Assembly (NCBI RefSeq): GCF_900607235.1
Contig: NZ_LR027854.1
Coordinates: 124,001-188,000, forward strand
From: Olivibacter jilunii
Lineage (GTDB): Bacteria; Bacteroidota; Bacteroidia; Sphingobacteriales; Sphingobacteriaceae
Direction: 5' to 3'
Length of the DNA stretch: 64,000 bases
Shown: positions 17,250 through 27,504 of the stretch, one piece after another
Layout: each line of letters opens with the position of its first letter
How positions within the stretch are numbered: the stretch's first letter is position 1
Notes under the pieces: generated by a model
What the model was told of the DNA's origin: nothing
Databases searched by the model: none
Seen by the model: only the letters and a program-made list of their open reading frames with translations
Translations under genes and position numbers: made by a program

Positions 17250-18431
17250 CCTAAACCAAATAATAGGGTTTCGAATTGGTAGATTTCGAATTACTTCTTC
17301 TACCTTTGGCTCATGATCGAGCTTTTTCCACGTGGCTAACCAAAGCTTCTCGTCGAAGGCTTTCGCACCGAACAATAAAGCGGGCTGTGCAACCGGCCAA
17401 TAATCCCAATACATCACATCTTTTGCATAGGGCCAAGTGTCCTTTTCTTTTATGTATGGAAACATGAAGGTCATTCCCTTTTTTATCGAACGCCCATCTG
17501 CCAATTGAAAATCCCATAAATTATCCGTCGGTATGGAAGCTATTTGACATAACATAACCATGGCGTCCAGATTGAAAAGCGAATAACCATAAGGTTTGGT
17601 ACGTTTAAGTTCACGTGGAAAGCTACCATCCTGTGCCATTTGATTAGGTAACAAAACCGTCTTGTATCGTTTGCGACAAAAATCCAGCAATTGCTCATCA
17701 CCCACGAGCTTCGCAAAGGAAGCCACTTGCATTGTCCAACAGGTCCCATGGTTATTCTCTGCACTCATTTCATCCTTACCATAGGGATGATTGATCAGCC
17801 ACGCTAAATAAGCCGAAAACCATGCTTTAAATTGTTTTAGCCGTCCATTAGAAAAAACCGCAGCATCCTTCATGACTAAAATTCCCTGTGCAACTTCCAT
17901 GAGATGAATGGTATCAATGATACCAATGCCCCTCCCGGTAAAGCGTCCTTTAATTGCCTGTGCGTACAAAAGATTAGGATTCATCCGCGTTTCAGGATTC
18001 ACAAACCATGCTTCCAGATGCTTCAAGGCATGCATAACATATTTTTCGTCATTAGTTAGCCGATAAGCGGAAGCCAAGGCACCTACTATCTGACTAAAGC
18101 GGATCATTGCCTTGCGGTGAGCGACAAAGTTATCCGGATTTGTCATACCATCACGTTGTATATAAGGACCATTTGGATCCGCGGGATTAGGCCACCAATA
18201 ATCACCTTCAGAAAAGAAATCGTGCTTTCCCCCGCTGCTTCTTGACGATTGCTCCGCTGTAATCGTTACCGGTTGCTGTTGCATAGCCCATGCTGCTCGC
18301 CGTAAAATCTGCTTGCCTAGAATTTGTTCCGCCTCTTTTTCATAAGACGTATCGATCGCCAGGTCTACCCACGATACGCACAAGCTACCCACCAGCAAGC
18401 ATACATAGATCATGTAGTCTAAATACCTCAT
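17247..18431 (-). CDS. Alginate-lyase-fold polysaccharide lyase, possibly PL38-like
   Basis: A 394-residue protein with signal peptide (YMIYVCLLVGSLCVSW). SEGDYWWPNPADPNGPYI, RFTGRGIGIIDTIHL, AENNHGTCWTMQVASF and QDGSFPRELKRTKPYGYSLF match the alginate_lyase (PF05426) (alpha/alpha)-toroid family; NNHG and the Arg/Tyr-rich segment are likely active-site regions. Related Bacteroidota enzymes of about 400 residues cleave polyglucuronate or alginate (PL38); assignment to that family is from memory and needs a search. A lyase is consistent with GH88 nearby, which removes the unsaturated uronate. The gene overlaps the GH31 stop by 4 bp (ATGA), so the two are translationally coupled. Its own stop is the first triplet of octamer array 2. 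Confidence 0.75.
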   Translation of the reverse strand: MRYLDYMIYVCLLVGSLCVSWVDLAIDTSYEKEAEQILGKQILRRAAWAMQQQPVTITAEQSSRSSGGKHDFFSEGDYWWPNPADPNGPYIQRDGMTNPDNFVAHRKAMIRFSQIVGALASAYRLTNDEKYVMHALKHLEAWFVNPETRMNPNLLYAQAIKGRFTGRGIGIIDTIHLMEVAQGILVMKDAAVFSNGRLKQFKAWFSAYLAWLINHPYGKDEMSAENNHGTCWTMQVASFAKLVGDEQLLDFCRKRYKTVLLPNQMAQDGSFPRELKRTKPYGYSLFNLDAMVMLCQIASIPTDNLWDFQLADGRSIKKGMTFMFPYIKEKDTWPYAKDVMYWDYWPVAQPALLFGAKAFDEKLWLATWKKLDHEPKVEEVIRNLPIRNPIIWFR

Positions 18432-20575
18432 GGCGTCATGAATTTAAACGTTACCTTTTCGATCGTATTTGGCTTCCCTTTTTCGGGCGGTGCTATCCAA
18501 CCCTCCCAATTGCCCTCCTTCCCACGTTCAACCTTTATCTTTCTAAAACTATATTCTCCATTTTCATAATCATAACTTTCGCCGTCATCCTCGTATAAAT
18601 CATATTCACCGTTTTTTTTACCATAGTGCCTAACCTCAATAGCGACTTGTTCACCAGCTTTAGGTGCATGTAGCAAAGGAGGCATGAATGGTATTATTCC
18701 TCCATCTTTCACATATACCGGTATTTTATCTAAGCCCGGTGTGGCGGTGATGGTTTCGCCATTGCCTACATATGCCCCCGTGTAAAAGTCGTACCAGTTG
18801 CCTTTCGGCAATAGCACTTCTCTGCTCGTCTGCCCCGTAAACATGGGTGCCACCAGAAGATATTCACCCGCCATATATTGATCCTTAATTTCTCGATGAT
18901 ATGCTTCTGCGTAAGGATTCTTTTCCAGATCGTTTGTCACTACCTTTTTTGATTCCCCTAGCGTAAAACCCTCTTCTAAATTCATAGCGCGAAATGGCGG
19001 CGTTCCTTCAAAATGATATTTAGCAAATTCGCTGTACCAATAAGGCATCATGCGCATTCTCAAAAGTGCTGCTTCTTTTACGTGCGCCTCCACATCGGGA
19101 AAAGACCAGGGTTTTGTGCCGCTTGCCCAGGCATTAATCATGGCCATCGGAGAAAAAATAGTCGACTGGAAACGCCGTAACCATTCCTCTTCACTCTTGG
19201 AAGCACGAACTTCCGGTGTCCACAGCACGCCGGCGAAACCACTATTTACCAATGCGGTAATAAAATCTTCATGCTTGTAATAGTCGTTATAAATAACATA
19301 AGGGAATGATACCGCACCCGCATTGGATCCTCGTATTAAACCATAAGTGCGCTTATTCTCCTTTCTATATAAGCCCGTACTATATCGCTGCATAAGCACG
19401 CCATAGGTCTGCCGCATCTGTTCGGCAGCATAACCGGAAGGAAAGGATGCCACATCAGGCCACAAATAGTGATCGCCTCCATCAACTTCATCTATCTTAT
19501 AACCGCTAATGCCAATATCGACTTGGCTTCGTTGCCATTGAGAAAAGAGGGTGTTTCTAGCTTGCGCCATCATTAAGTCGGGCACCAAGCCTACCCATAC
19601 CGTATGGGAGGAGGTAAAAGGTTTAATTTCTTTAAAAATCGGCGACGCGGGAGAAACATAGGGGTTCGTCCACAAATTAATTCGGACACCTTTTTTTAGC
19701 AATCTTTGCACCAAAGCTTCTGGATTGGGAAAGCGCTTTGGATCCCATTCAAAAGTACAAGGGTATGATTTGCTTTGCCATCCGGGCTCCAAGCCTACAA
19801 AATCCAAAGGATATCCCCTTTGTTCAAAAGCTTTCACCTCCTCTTCCACCTCTTCAGCATTGTACAGTCGTTGGACGCGCTGGGTAAAACCTAATCCCCA
19901 GCGAGGCGGCAATACACCACCCCCATTAAATAAATTGAATCGACGAACGGCATCCAAGGGTGTCGGTCCACCGAAGACATAAAACTCCACACCCGCAGCA
20001 GGGACCAATATTTCAACCGCATCGCTATAAGGTCGTGCTGTCCAGGTTTTATCAACGTTGCGATCCTTTGCTTGAGGGGGGTGTTTACTATCCTTTCGCA
20101 CTGCAGAACCAGCGTATACATCCAAGTAACGTGCGCTATTGATAAAAACGCCATAACCATTTGAAGAAACATAAAAAGGGGTAGGTGCATGTGTTCGGCC
20201 ATTATCTACCCCTCCATAATGGTCGACATGTAATCGCAAAATTTTCCCTCGCTGATGCACGGACTGAAAGTGAAGACCGAAACCAAATAGTTGTTCCAAC
20301 GAATCCAAAGGAAAACGCAGGTAGGTTTTTCCATCCACCGTACCTCCATAAACATCAGCCATTACGAACGGAAATGAAGTATTACTCAACTTTCGAATTG
20401 CTTCCGACCGGGGCGTCACACCAGCGGCAGTTAATAAGTTATAAGATTCAGGCTTCCCTACGACGCCTTTCCAAACACCTGGCAATACTTCCGTCCAATT
20501 AATTTCCTGCCCGTAACTTTTAAAGCATGTTATGAGCAGAAAAAATAAAAGTTTATAATAACGTATATTATTCAT
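18428..20575 (-). CDS. GH31 alpha-glycosidase
   Basis: A 715-residue secreted enzyme. An N-terminal beta domain (FGFGLHFQSVHQRG, PTPFYVSSNGYGVFIN) precedes the GH31 barrel with LPPRWGLGFTQRVQ, GLEPGWQ, GVRINLWTNPY and GYKIDEVDGGD, where the Asp near residue 359 is the nucleophile. The C-terminal beta domains carry PMFTGQTSREVLLPKGNWYD and VKDGGIIPFMPP. GH31 includes alpha-glucosidases, alpha-xylosidases and alpha-galactosidases; KIDEVDG differs from the classical WxDxxE motif, so specificity is open. In this PUL, alpha-galactose or alpha-xylose side-chain removal is plausible. It lies 11 bp after GH95 and overlaps the lyase gene. Confidence 0.88.
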   Translation of the reverse strand: MNNIRYYKLLFFLLITCFKSYGQEINWTEVLPGVWKGVVGKPESYNLLTAAGVTPRSEAIRKLSNTSFPFVMADVYGGTVDGKTYLRFPLDSLEQLFGFGLHFQSVHQRGKILRLHVDHYGGVDNGRTHAPTPFYVSSNGYGVFINSARYLDVYAGSAVRKDSKHPPQAKDRNVDKTWTARPYSDAVEILVPAAGVEFYVFGGPTPLDAVRRFNLFNGGGVLPPRWGLGFTQRVQRLYNAEEVEEEVKAFEQRGYPLDFVGLEPGWQSKSYPCTFEWDPKRFPNPEALVQRLLKKGVRINLWTNPYVSPASPIFKEIKPFTSSHTVWVGLVPDLMMAQARNTLFSQWQRSQVDIGISGYKIDEVDGGDHYLWPDVASFPSGYAAEQMRQTYGVLMQRYSTGLYRKENKRTYGLIRGSNAGAVSFPYVIYNDYYKHEDFITALVNSGFAGVLWTPEVRASKSEEEWLRRFQSTIFSPMAMINAWASGTKPWSFPDVEAHVKEAALLRMRMMPYWYSEFAKYHFEGTPPFRAMNLEEGFTLGESKKVVTNDLEKNPYAEAYHREIKDQYMAGEYLLVAPMFTGQTSREVLLPKGNWYDFYTGAYVGNGETITATPGLDKIPVYVKDGGIIPFMPPLLHAPKAGEQVAIEVRHYGKKNGEYDLYEDDGESYDYENGEYSFRKIKVERGKEGNWEGWIAPPEKGKPNTIEKVTFKFMTP

Positions 20576-20586
20576 TCAAATGAGTT

Positions 20587-23154
20587 TTACAAGGGCACAA
20601 TCGTATATATTCGCCCTTTTTCCGTTGGAAAATCTATTACATAGGTTTCTTTTAAGTTCAGGGATTGCAAAGAAGCCTGCCCATTTTGCTCAAAGCGTGG
20701 TTTTTCAGGCTTCATTAATAATTCATTTTGAGAAGCATTTCTCAAAGATTGACCGGTAGTTTCCAACACTTTAACCGGAATAGGTGTTCTTAATCTACAA
20801 TTCCCCCCCAATTCCGAACGAATAAGCGCACGTGTTAAATTTCTATTTGCCCAATTGATTTCAACTGTAAAATTTCCGCGTGCCTTTATGCCCTTAATAC
20901 TGCCTGCTGGCCAAGCGTCTGGCAAGGCAGGCAGCAATTGAACTTCTCCGGCATGGCTTTGCAATAACATCTCGGTCATGCCGGCGGTTGCGCCAAAATT
21001 CCCGTCAATTTGAAACGGTGGATGTGCATCGAAGAGGTTCGGATATGCACCACCTCCGCTCATCTGTTCCTTTTCTTCATTCGGGTCGATATAACGCAAC
21101 GCATCCTTCAAAATCTTGTAAGCATGATTTCCGTCCTGTAAGCGAGCCCACCAGTTGGTTTTCCAAGCCATTGACCAGCCAGTACTCACATCGCCTCGGT
21201 GAATCAACGACTGTTTGGTTGCTGCTGCCAATTCCGGAGAGCCGAGTACGGTTATTTGATTACCTGGATAAAGACCAAATAGATGAGAGATATGCCGATG
21301 TTTATCTGCTGGATCATCCCAATCTTGGTACCACTCCTGTAATTGTCCGTATTGGCCGATATGATACGGATAAAGCTTTGCTTTAGCCATTATCAATTTT
21401 TCTTTAAAATCTTTATCACTTCCCAAAATATCGGCAGAACGAATACAGGCATTAAACAATTCCCTTATGATTGCCATATCCATGGTAGAAGCCATTGACA
21501 ACTGATGCTCCTTTCCAGCGATTTTAACCGTATTTTCAGGTGAAGTTGACGGGTTAGTAATAAGATAATGGCTACCGGGATCTTCAATAAGCCAATGTAG
21601 CATAAAAGAAGCGGCTCCCTTCATCAAAGGATAAGCTTCCTCTTTGAGAAACTTTTTATCGCCGGTATAGAGATAATGTTCCCACAAATGCGTACAAAAC
21701 CAAGCACCTGCCATAGGCCATGCCGACCACCGAGGCATGCCTTTGGGGTCCCAGTCGTAACCGCCGGGAGGCGATGTTTTTGCCCATAAATCGGAGTTAT
21801 GATGTGTCACCCATCCATCGTCAATGTTATAATTCACTTTAGCTGTCACCGCTCCATTAACTGCCAATTCTTTCATAAAATCAAACAAGGGTTGATGACA
21901 TTCGGAGAGATTGGTATTTTCTGCTAACCAATAATTCATTTCGGTGTTGATATTGGTGGTATAATTACTCCCCCAAGGCGGTTGAACCATATCATTCCAT
22001 ATTCCCTGTAAGTTTGCCGGCCTCCCTCCCGGCCTAGAACTAGCGATCAATAGATAGCGGCCATACTGATAATATAAAGCCTGTAGCGCATTATCCGATT
22101 TCCCTTCTGCTAAACGTAACATTCTTTCATCAATGGGTAATCGCACAGCTTCCGGATCTTTCCCTAAGTCGATAGACACTCGGCGAAAGAGTGCCGCATG
22201 GTCCGCTATATGCCGCGACTTCACTTCCTGATAGCTTGATTTTGAAGCTCGTTCCATACAAGCTGCCGCTTCTACGGCGGGGTCCTTCCCGTTCAAACCC
22301 GGCGATTTATCAAAACCGTTAAAGCTCGTTGCTTCTGTTAGCCAAAGTATTACCGAATCGGCTCCTGAAACACACAATCTATTGTCGTCCGTTTTTACTT
22401 CACCGCCTATTGCTTGCACTTTCACATGTATTTCGAAGTTCATACCTTCGCCATCCCTGTCGTCATAAACAATCTGTTGTGGCTCATATTCACGGTTTGC
22501 GACAAATTTGGGCGCTTTCCCTTGAAGTATCAAATAATCATGACGAGTGGCCTTTGTTTGATGTTTCAATTTACTTGTTAACGCGACATCAAAGGCGACT
22601 GCACCCGGTTTATTCGCTGTTATTCGTATAGCCATCGTCTTATCAGGTCGGCTGATGAAGGTCTCACGTGTATACATTACCCCACGATAAGTATATTTTA
22701 TCGTAGACAGGGCCTTATCAAGATCCAAATCGCGTTGATACGAAGTAGTCAATGAATCGGGACGATGAAAATCGAGTAATAAGTCGCCAAGCGGTAAATA
22801 GCGAGCCGAGTAGGGACCCTGCATTTGCTTCCATAAACTTGCCGCTTTTTCATAGTCGCCGTCAAAAATGGCCCTTCGTACCCGTGGGAGTATTTTGGGG
22901 CCATTTGGATTATTCCCTGGATTAGGAAAGCCCGACCAAAGGGTATTGTCGTTCAGTTGATAGCGTTCTACTTGAACACCCCCAAATACCATGGCCCCTG
23001 TTTTGGCGTTGCCCAACGGCAAGGCCTCTTCCCAAACCGATGCCGGTTTCGTATACCATAATTTTAGTAACTTTTCTTGCTCTTGCGTATTACCCATTAA
23101 TGTGGCAAAGACACAGCTTGCGAACACAAAAAGAGAGATCTTAGGTTTATTCAT
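20587..23154 (-). CDS. GH95 alpha-L-fucosidase / alpha-L-galactosidase
   Basis: An 855-residue secreted enzyme with the GH95 pattern throughout. [20 protein letters not shown] near the mature N-terminus opens the N domain, followed by [17 protein letters not shown], the central [11 protein letters not shown] and [19 protein letters not shown] (catalytic Asn near residue 403), [13 protein letters not shown] and [22 protein letters not shown]95 enzymes invert and release alpha-1,2-linked L-fucose or L-galactose. Signal peptide [16 protein letters not shown]. Together with three GH29 enzymes it implies a heavily fucosylated substrate. Octamer array 3 fills part of the 188-bp gap upstream. Confidence 0.93.
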   Translation of the reverse strand: MNKPKISLFVFASCVFATLMGNTQEQEKLLKLWYTKPASVWEEALPLGNAKTGAMVFGGVQVERYQLNDNTLWSGFPNPGNNPNGPKILPRVRRAIFDGDYEKAASLWKQMQGPYSARYLPLGDLLLDFHRPDSLTTSYQRDLDLDKALSTIKYTYRGVMYTRETFISRPDKTMAIRITANKPGAVAFDVALTSKLKHQTKATRHDYLILQGKAPKFVANREYEPQQIVYDDRDGEGMNFEIHVKVQAIGGEVKTDDNRLCVSGADSVILWLTEATSFNGFDKSPGLNGKDPAVEAAACMERASKSSYQEVKSRHIADHAALFRRVSIDLGKDPEAVRLPIDERMLRLAEGKSDNALQALYYQYGRYLLIASSRPGGRPANLQGIWNDMVQPPWGSNYTTNINTEMNYWLAENTNLSECHQPLFDFMKELAVNGAVTAKVNYNIDDGWVTHHNSDLWAKTSPPGGYDWDPKGMPRWSAWPMAGAWFCTHLWEHYLYTGDKKFLKEEAYPLMKGAASFMLHWLIEDPGSHYLITNPSTSPENTVKIAGKEHQLSMASTMDMAIIRELFNACIRSADILGSDKDFKEKLIMAKAKLYPYHIGQYGQLQEWYQDWDDPADKHRHISHLFGLYPGNQITVLGSPELAAATKQSLIHRGDVSTGWSMAWKTNWWARLQDGNHAYKILKDALRYIDPNEEKEQMSGGGAYPNLFDAHPPFQIDGNFGATAGMTEMLLQSHAGEVQLLPALPDAWPAGSIKGIKARGNFTVEINWANRNLTRALIRSELGGNCRLRTPIPVKVLETTGQSLRNASQNELLMKPEKPRFEQNGQASLQSLNLKETYVIDFPTEKGRIYTIVPL

Positions 23155-23257
23155 TTTCTATTTGGTTATTATCCCACGCTCAAATTTGGATTCAAATCGT
23201 CATCGACCTTCCTTTGTATTTATTAAGTGTTCGATCGCGCCATGCTAAAATGTAGAC

Positions 23258-23345
23258 ACCCACTATTCAACTACTAAACTACTCAACCATTTAACTACTC
23301 TACTACTCAAGCATTTAACGACCCTACTCCTTTACGATTTAACTA
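23258..23345. repeat. Octamer repeat array 3 (11 units, 88 bp) ending on a stop codon
   Basis: Exactly eleven contiguous 8-bp units, for example TTCAACTA, CTCAACCA, TTTAACGA, CTTTACGA, TTTAACTA. The final CTA (23343-23345) is the TAG stop of the GH2 gene. It lies between GH2 and GH95. Confidence 0.88.
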
Positions 23346-25811
23346 TTGCAAGTTCACAAAAGTCGTTTCCATCCCCTCCGACTGCACGCTAGCTACGCAT
23401 TTCCCCTTTGCTAGGCGCACTTTAATCATCGCCCGACCATTGTAAGCCTGCACCTTCCGCGAGCCATCGGAGGTTCCCTGATTGTCGATCAAACTTCCAT
23501 CACCCACAGCTGAAAAGTGTAACCAATTTTGGGCATCCAAACACAGGACACCTTTCGCATCCAGCAAATCAGCCTGAAGGGTGACAATGTCGCCCTCACG
23601 GTCGACTTCCTGTAGGTTCATTCGTACGGGTTTATCCCATTTTGCTGTTAGATAGTTTTGCCTAAGTTCATCGCTCACCATCTCTTTTCCATTTTTTGCT
23701 ACGGCTTTAAAATGGTTTTCACCTTCACGAAGCCGCACCATCCATCGTAAACCAGCGGCAGGAAAATCTTGTACATTTCTTTTTTTAATTCCCATACTTT
23801 TTCCATTAACAAAAAGCTCCACCTCTTCTGCATTGGAATAGACCTTGATCATTTTTTCTTCATTCGGTTCACCCCAGCGCGTTGGCCAAGTGTGCCCGTA
23901 AATATGTACCATTGGCTTTTTAACCCAATAAGATTGGAACACATAATAGGCTTCCTTTTTATTTAAATTACGTTCTACAACACCCTTTTGATTCACATAC
24001 GGTACTGGATTATCCGGCCTCACCGGTGTAGAAAAGTCCTTAAAAGGCCAATAAGCTGTTCCCGTTAACCAAGGCATATTTTCCTGTTCTTTCAAGTGCC
24101 AATCAATCAGATTGCAGATATAACTTTCACTCCAGTCACCATCTTTTGAAACCCTCGCTGCCCCACCATACAGCGACGCATCCCCCGCTCTTTCATCCAC
24201 CCCATCTCCTGTTGTAATCTTCGCTAAGGCTTTGTCCGGATTTTCGGCATGTCGGCGTGCATGACTATCACCTCCCCATTCGACATGAAGGAAATGGTTG
24301 ACTTTTTTCATTTCCTCTTCCGAAGCCTGTTTATAATCAGTGTACAAACCTCGGTACCAACCAGCCCAGATAGACGGCGAGTAAACATCTACGATATCTT
24401 TACAAAAGTCGCAGCGCCGAATAGCTGTTTTTCTTGATGGATCTAAGCGGTGAGACAGATCGTTCAGCTCCTTCATAAAGGCTCTAATTTTCTCCTTATC
24501 AAATACTGAGAAATCGCCTGGCCAGTCATTTTCATTTCCCAATCCCCAGATAATAATGGACGGATGATTATAATGCTGCTCGATCATATTAGTCAACATT
24601 TGTCGCGCTTGCGCTTGATACTGTTCTCCTCCCAGGCCACCCCTGCACCATGGAATTTCTTCCCAAACCAGCATACCGAGGCTATCGCAGGCATTCAGAA
24701 CAACCCTCGACTGTTGATAATGTCCCAATCGGATGAAGTTAACCCCCATCTCTTTCATGAGTTGCATTTCTTTAAGGATCATGGAATCCGTCATGGCTGC
24801 CCCAACACTGGCATGATCTTCATGCCGATGGGTACCGCGTAGTAACAAACGCTCTCCATTCAGATAAAATGGCCCCTTCTTTTTAAACTCGAAATGTCGA
24901 AATCCTATTTTTTCTTCTACCGTACAGCTATCCATTCCTGTTTTTGCAGTCACGATTAACTTGTATAATGACGGCTGGGCAGGACTCCATAAAATCGGCT
25001 TCTTAACGTTCAGGCAAGCTAAATCAATTTCTTTTATTTGTGTCGATACCTCTTTTTCAAATTGTGCCACCTGTTCCCCTTGTGGATCTAAAAGACGGAT
25101 ATCTACTTTTAAATTTCGGCTGCCGTCATCACGCAAGAACCGTGCGCTGATGTGCAACGAACCCTCCTTACCTTGAGGATCCACACTCACTTTAGTAAAA
25201 ACCCTATCAATGGAAGCTTGTGGTATATATTGCAGGTTAAGATGCCGATAGATACCCCCATATAGATTAAAATCGGATAGATCGGAGGGAATCATTTCCA
25301 GGTCACGGGAATTATCTGCTCGAACAATGATAGGAACCTGTCCGTGAAATTGTTTTTCACAGATGGGGTTTGCGGTAAAGGTTTTTACCGCATCCGTAAT
25401 ATCCACCACCCATTCGTCGTAGCCACCGATATGTTCAGCTACCTTTGTTGTATAAACATAAACCTCCGTTTTTTGTCCGACGCCTTCAAAATGCAAACGC
25501 GTCCGCCCATTTTGATAAGGGTTATCAACCTTTATGTTTTTCCGATACCATCCAGGACCTTGGTAATAATTTACATCCGGATCGACCCCGTCAGTTGCAT
25601 TGAAGCAGTGCGGTAAGTCAACCTGCTGCCAAATCGGCACCGCTTCCGGATTGCCTTTCCCAACGGGTCTTACGGCTTCCCAAATACCGCCTAAATCACT
25701 TTTTAGAAACTCCCAACTTTTATCGATACGACGGGTTTCTTGACTACGAGCGGTTAAAAAGAAACTTATAAAAAAATGTGTATATAATAAACAATATTTT
25801 AACCTAAACAT
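23343..25811 (-). CDS. GH2 beta-glycosidase
   Basis: An 822-residue secreted enzyme. N-terminal sugar-binding domain (PHCFNATDGVDPD, YYQGPGWYRK), immunoglobulin-like domain, then the barrel with RGTHRHEDHASVG, NFIRLGHYQQS, WGLGNENDW (acid/base Glu near residue 425) and LHVEWGGDSH (probable nucleophile Glu near 509). C-terminal segments (VYSNAEEVELFVNGKSMG; GEGENHFKA-like region) fit a DUF4982-type domain plus an invasin-like domain. GH2 members include beta-galactosidases, beta-glucuronidases and beta-mannosidases; none can be chosen from the motifs alone. It stands apart in the PUL, with octamer arrays on both sides. Confidence 0.9.
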   Translation of the reverse strand: MFRLKYCLLYTHFFISFFLTARSQETRRIDKSWEFLKSDLGGIWEAVRPVGKGNPEAVPIWQQVDLPHCFNATDGVDPDVNYYQGPGWYRKNIKVDNPYQNGRTRLHFEGVGQKTEVYVYTTKVAEHIGGYDEWVVDITDAVKTFTANPICEKQFHGQVPIIVRADNSRDLEMIPSDLSDFNLYGGIYRHLNLQYIPQASIDRVFTKVSVDPQGKEGSLHISARFLRDDGSRNLKVDIRLLDPQGEQVAQFEKEVSTQIKEIDLACLNVKKPILWSPAQPSLYKLIVTAKTGMDSCTVEEKIGFRHFEFKKKGPFYLNGERLLLRGTHRHEDHASVGAAMTDSMILKEMQLMKEMGVNFIRLGHYQQSRVVLNACDSLGMLVWEEIPWCRGGLGGEQYQAQARQMLTNMIEQHYNHPSIIIWGLGNENDWPGDFSVFDKEKIRAFMKELNDLSHRLDPSRKTAIRRCDFCKDIVDVYSPSIWAGWYRGLYTDYKQASEEEMKKVNHFLHVEWGGDSHARRHAENPDKALAKITTGDGVDERAGDASLYGGAARVSKDGDWSESYICNLIDWHLKEQENMPWLTGTAYWPFKDFSTPVRPDNPVPYVNQKGVVERNLNKKEAYYVFQSYWVKKPMVHIYGHTWPTRWGEPNEEKMIKVYSNAEEVELFVNGKSMGIKKRNVQDFPAAGLRWMVRLREGENHFKAVAKNGKEMVSDELRQNYLTAKWDKPVRMNLQEVDREGDIVTLQADLLDAKGVLCLDAQNWLHFSAVGDGSLIDNQGTSDGSRKVQAYNGRAMIKVRLAKGKCVASVQSEGMETTFVNLQ

Positions 25812-25816
25812 AATGT

Positions 25817-26034
25817 ATTAACTACTCAACCATTTAACTACTTAACTACTCGACCATTTAACTACTTAACTACTCAACCATTTAACCACTTAACTACTCA
25901 ACCATTTAACCACTTAACTACTCAACCATTTAACCACTTAACTACTCAACCATTTACCACTTAACCACTTAACTACTCAACCATTTAACCACTTAACTAC
26001 TCAACCATTTCACTACTCAACGATCAACCACTTA
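25817..26034. repeat. Octamer repeat array 4 (27 units) filling a whole intergenic gap
   Basis: About 27 units of YTYAACYA run without a break from 6 bp before the GH2 start codon to the stop of the upstream GH29 gene. Much of it is a higher-order 24-bp repeat made of CTCAACCA, TTTAACCA and CTTAACTA. Two units are 7 bp long. The TTA at 26032-26034 gives the TAA stop of GH29. Such homogeneity suggests recent tandem expansion. Confidence 0.9.
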
Positions 26035-27486
26035 ATCCAATGCACCACTTTTCATCATTTTTGCAGGTAATCCGTGTTTTACAGCCTCCACATGACCTTT
26101 TAGCTCCAGTTTAACAACAGTCGCCACCTTATCAGGTGCTTCTAAAGGAAGAGCTATTGAGACCGTATCCCCTTTGTTACCCGCCTTTATGATTTGCCCG
26201 TTGGCCAAAAGCATCGCAGATAGCACCTTGTTTCTCAATTTAGGGACAACCAATTTCCCGTCCGAGGGCCAGTCAAATACAGATAAATAAAGAATGGTGT
26301 TATTTCCGGTCTCTTTCATGGTGCATCTACCCCAATTCAATGGAGCAAGTGGACTAGCCTTAGTTGCGTAAATAGCTTCCCCATTTACTTTCATCCAATC
26401 ACCGATTGCTTTCAACCGATCGATGCTTTCTTTGGGGAAAGTACCGTCGGGCTTAGGGCCGATATTCAGCAAGTAGTTTCCTCCCTTAGAGGCAATATCG
26501 ATTAAGTTTTGGATAAGGGTTTCGCTTGATTTCCAGTTATTGTCAGAAGTTCGATATCCCCAAGTCCCATTCATGGTCATACAAGTTTCCCAATACTTTC
26601 CATCCAGTTCACTGAAGTCCGGAATCTTTTGCTCGGGGGTTTTCGTATCTCCCGGAAAGTTGGGTCTTTTCAACCGATCGTTCGTGATAATATGGGGTTG
26701 CAGTTTAAGTTGTTCCTGTAATTTAAGCGCCGCTTCATCCGTCATATTCGTTGGTGTATCCCACCACAGTATCGCAATATCGCCGTAATTACTAAGCAGT
26801 TCTTTTACCTGCGGCACAGAAACCTTATTGATATACTCATCAAACGAAACCGTTTCCTGAGCAGGATCCCAATGCCCTTTATGAGTTAAGGTATATGCAT
26901 CTATCCGAGCCGAATCAGGGTTTGGCCATCCTTCTCGCATTAATTTTCTGGCTGCCGATCCGCCGGGATTATTCCAATCTTGGGCCTGGGAATAATAAAA
27001 GCCTAACTTAATCCCATATTTTCTACAGGCCTCTGCCAAAGGCTTTAACAGATCGCGGCCATAAGGGCTTGCATCCACTACATTCCATTTACTGGCAGCA
27101 GTTCTAAATAAGGCAAATCCATCATGGTGTTTAGCGGTAATAATCAAATATTTCATACCGGCTTCTTTCGCCATTCTTACCCATTCATCCGGGTTGTAGT
27201 GCACCGGATTGAACTTTTTAGCAGCAGCCTGGTATTCGGCTACCGGAATTTTACAACGGTTCATAATCCACTCAGCGCCACCTCTTGCCTGTTCGTGGCC
27301 TTTATAAACACCAGCAAATTGGGCATACACGCCCCAATGGATAAACATGCCAAATCGGGCTTCTGTCCACCATTTCATTCGCTCTTTACCCTTCTCAACC
27401 GGTATTTGTGCATTTAAAAGCTGTAGTGGAAGTACCAAGCTCATGGAGAGTAAAATTATCCGTGCCAATTGTCCGAACTTGTTCAT
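26032..27486 (-). CDS. Alpha-L-fucosidase-like GH29, compact form
   Basis: A 484-residue secreted GH29 with a signal peptide ending LQLLNAQ. FGMFIHWGVYAQFAGVYKG, YLIITAKHHDGFALF, LGFYYSQAQDWNNPGG and AILWWDTPTN (nucleophile Asp near residue 242) are present. It lacks the long C-terminal jelly-roll tail of the other two GH29 proteins and ends with a short beta domain. It follows the SusD gene by 18 bp. The Trp-Trp-Asp in place of Trp-Phe-Asp, and its insertion around GHWDPAQETVSF, suggest a different linkage preference from its paralogues (inference). Confidence 0.9.
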   Translation of the reverse strand: MNKFGQLARIILLSMSLVLPLQLLNAQIPVEKGKERMKWWTEARFGMFIHWGVYAQFAGVYKGHEQARGGAEWIMNRCKIPVAEYQAAAKKFNPVHYNPDEWVRMAKEAGMKYLIITAKHHDGFALFRTAASKWNVVDASPYGRDLLKPLAEACRKYGIKLGFYYSQAQDWNNPGGSAARKLMREGWPNPDSARIDAYTLTHKGHWDPAQETVSFDEYINKVSVPQVKELLSNYGDIAILWWDTPTNMTDEAALKLQEQLKLQPHIITNDRLKRPNFPGDTKTPEQKIPDFSELDGKYWETCMTMNGTWGYRTSDNNWKSSETLIQNLIDIASKGGNYLLNIGPKPDGTFPKESIDRLKAIGDWMKVNGEAIYATKASPLAPLNWGRCTMKETGNNTILYLSVFDWPSDGKLVVPKLRNKVLSAMLLANGQIIKAGNKGDTVSIALPLEAPDKVATVVKLELKGHVEAVKHGLPAKMMKSGALD

Positions 27487-27504
27487 CTTACATAAGGTTA
27501 ACAG

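Noticed and set aside
25817-26034. CRISPR-like array
   Set aside because: Units are 8 bp and contiguous with no unique spacers, and no cas gene is present.
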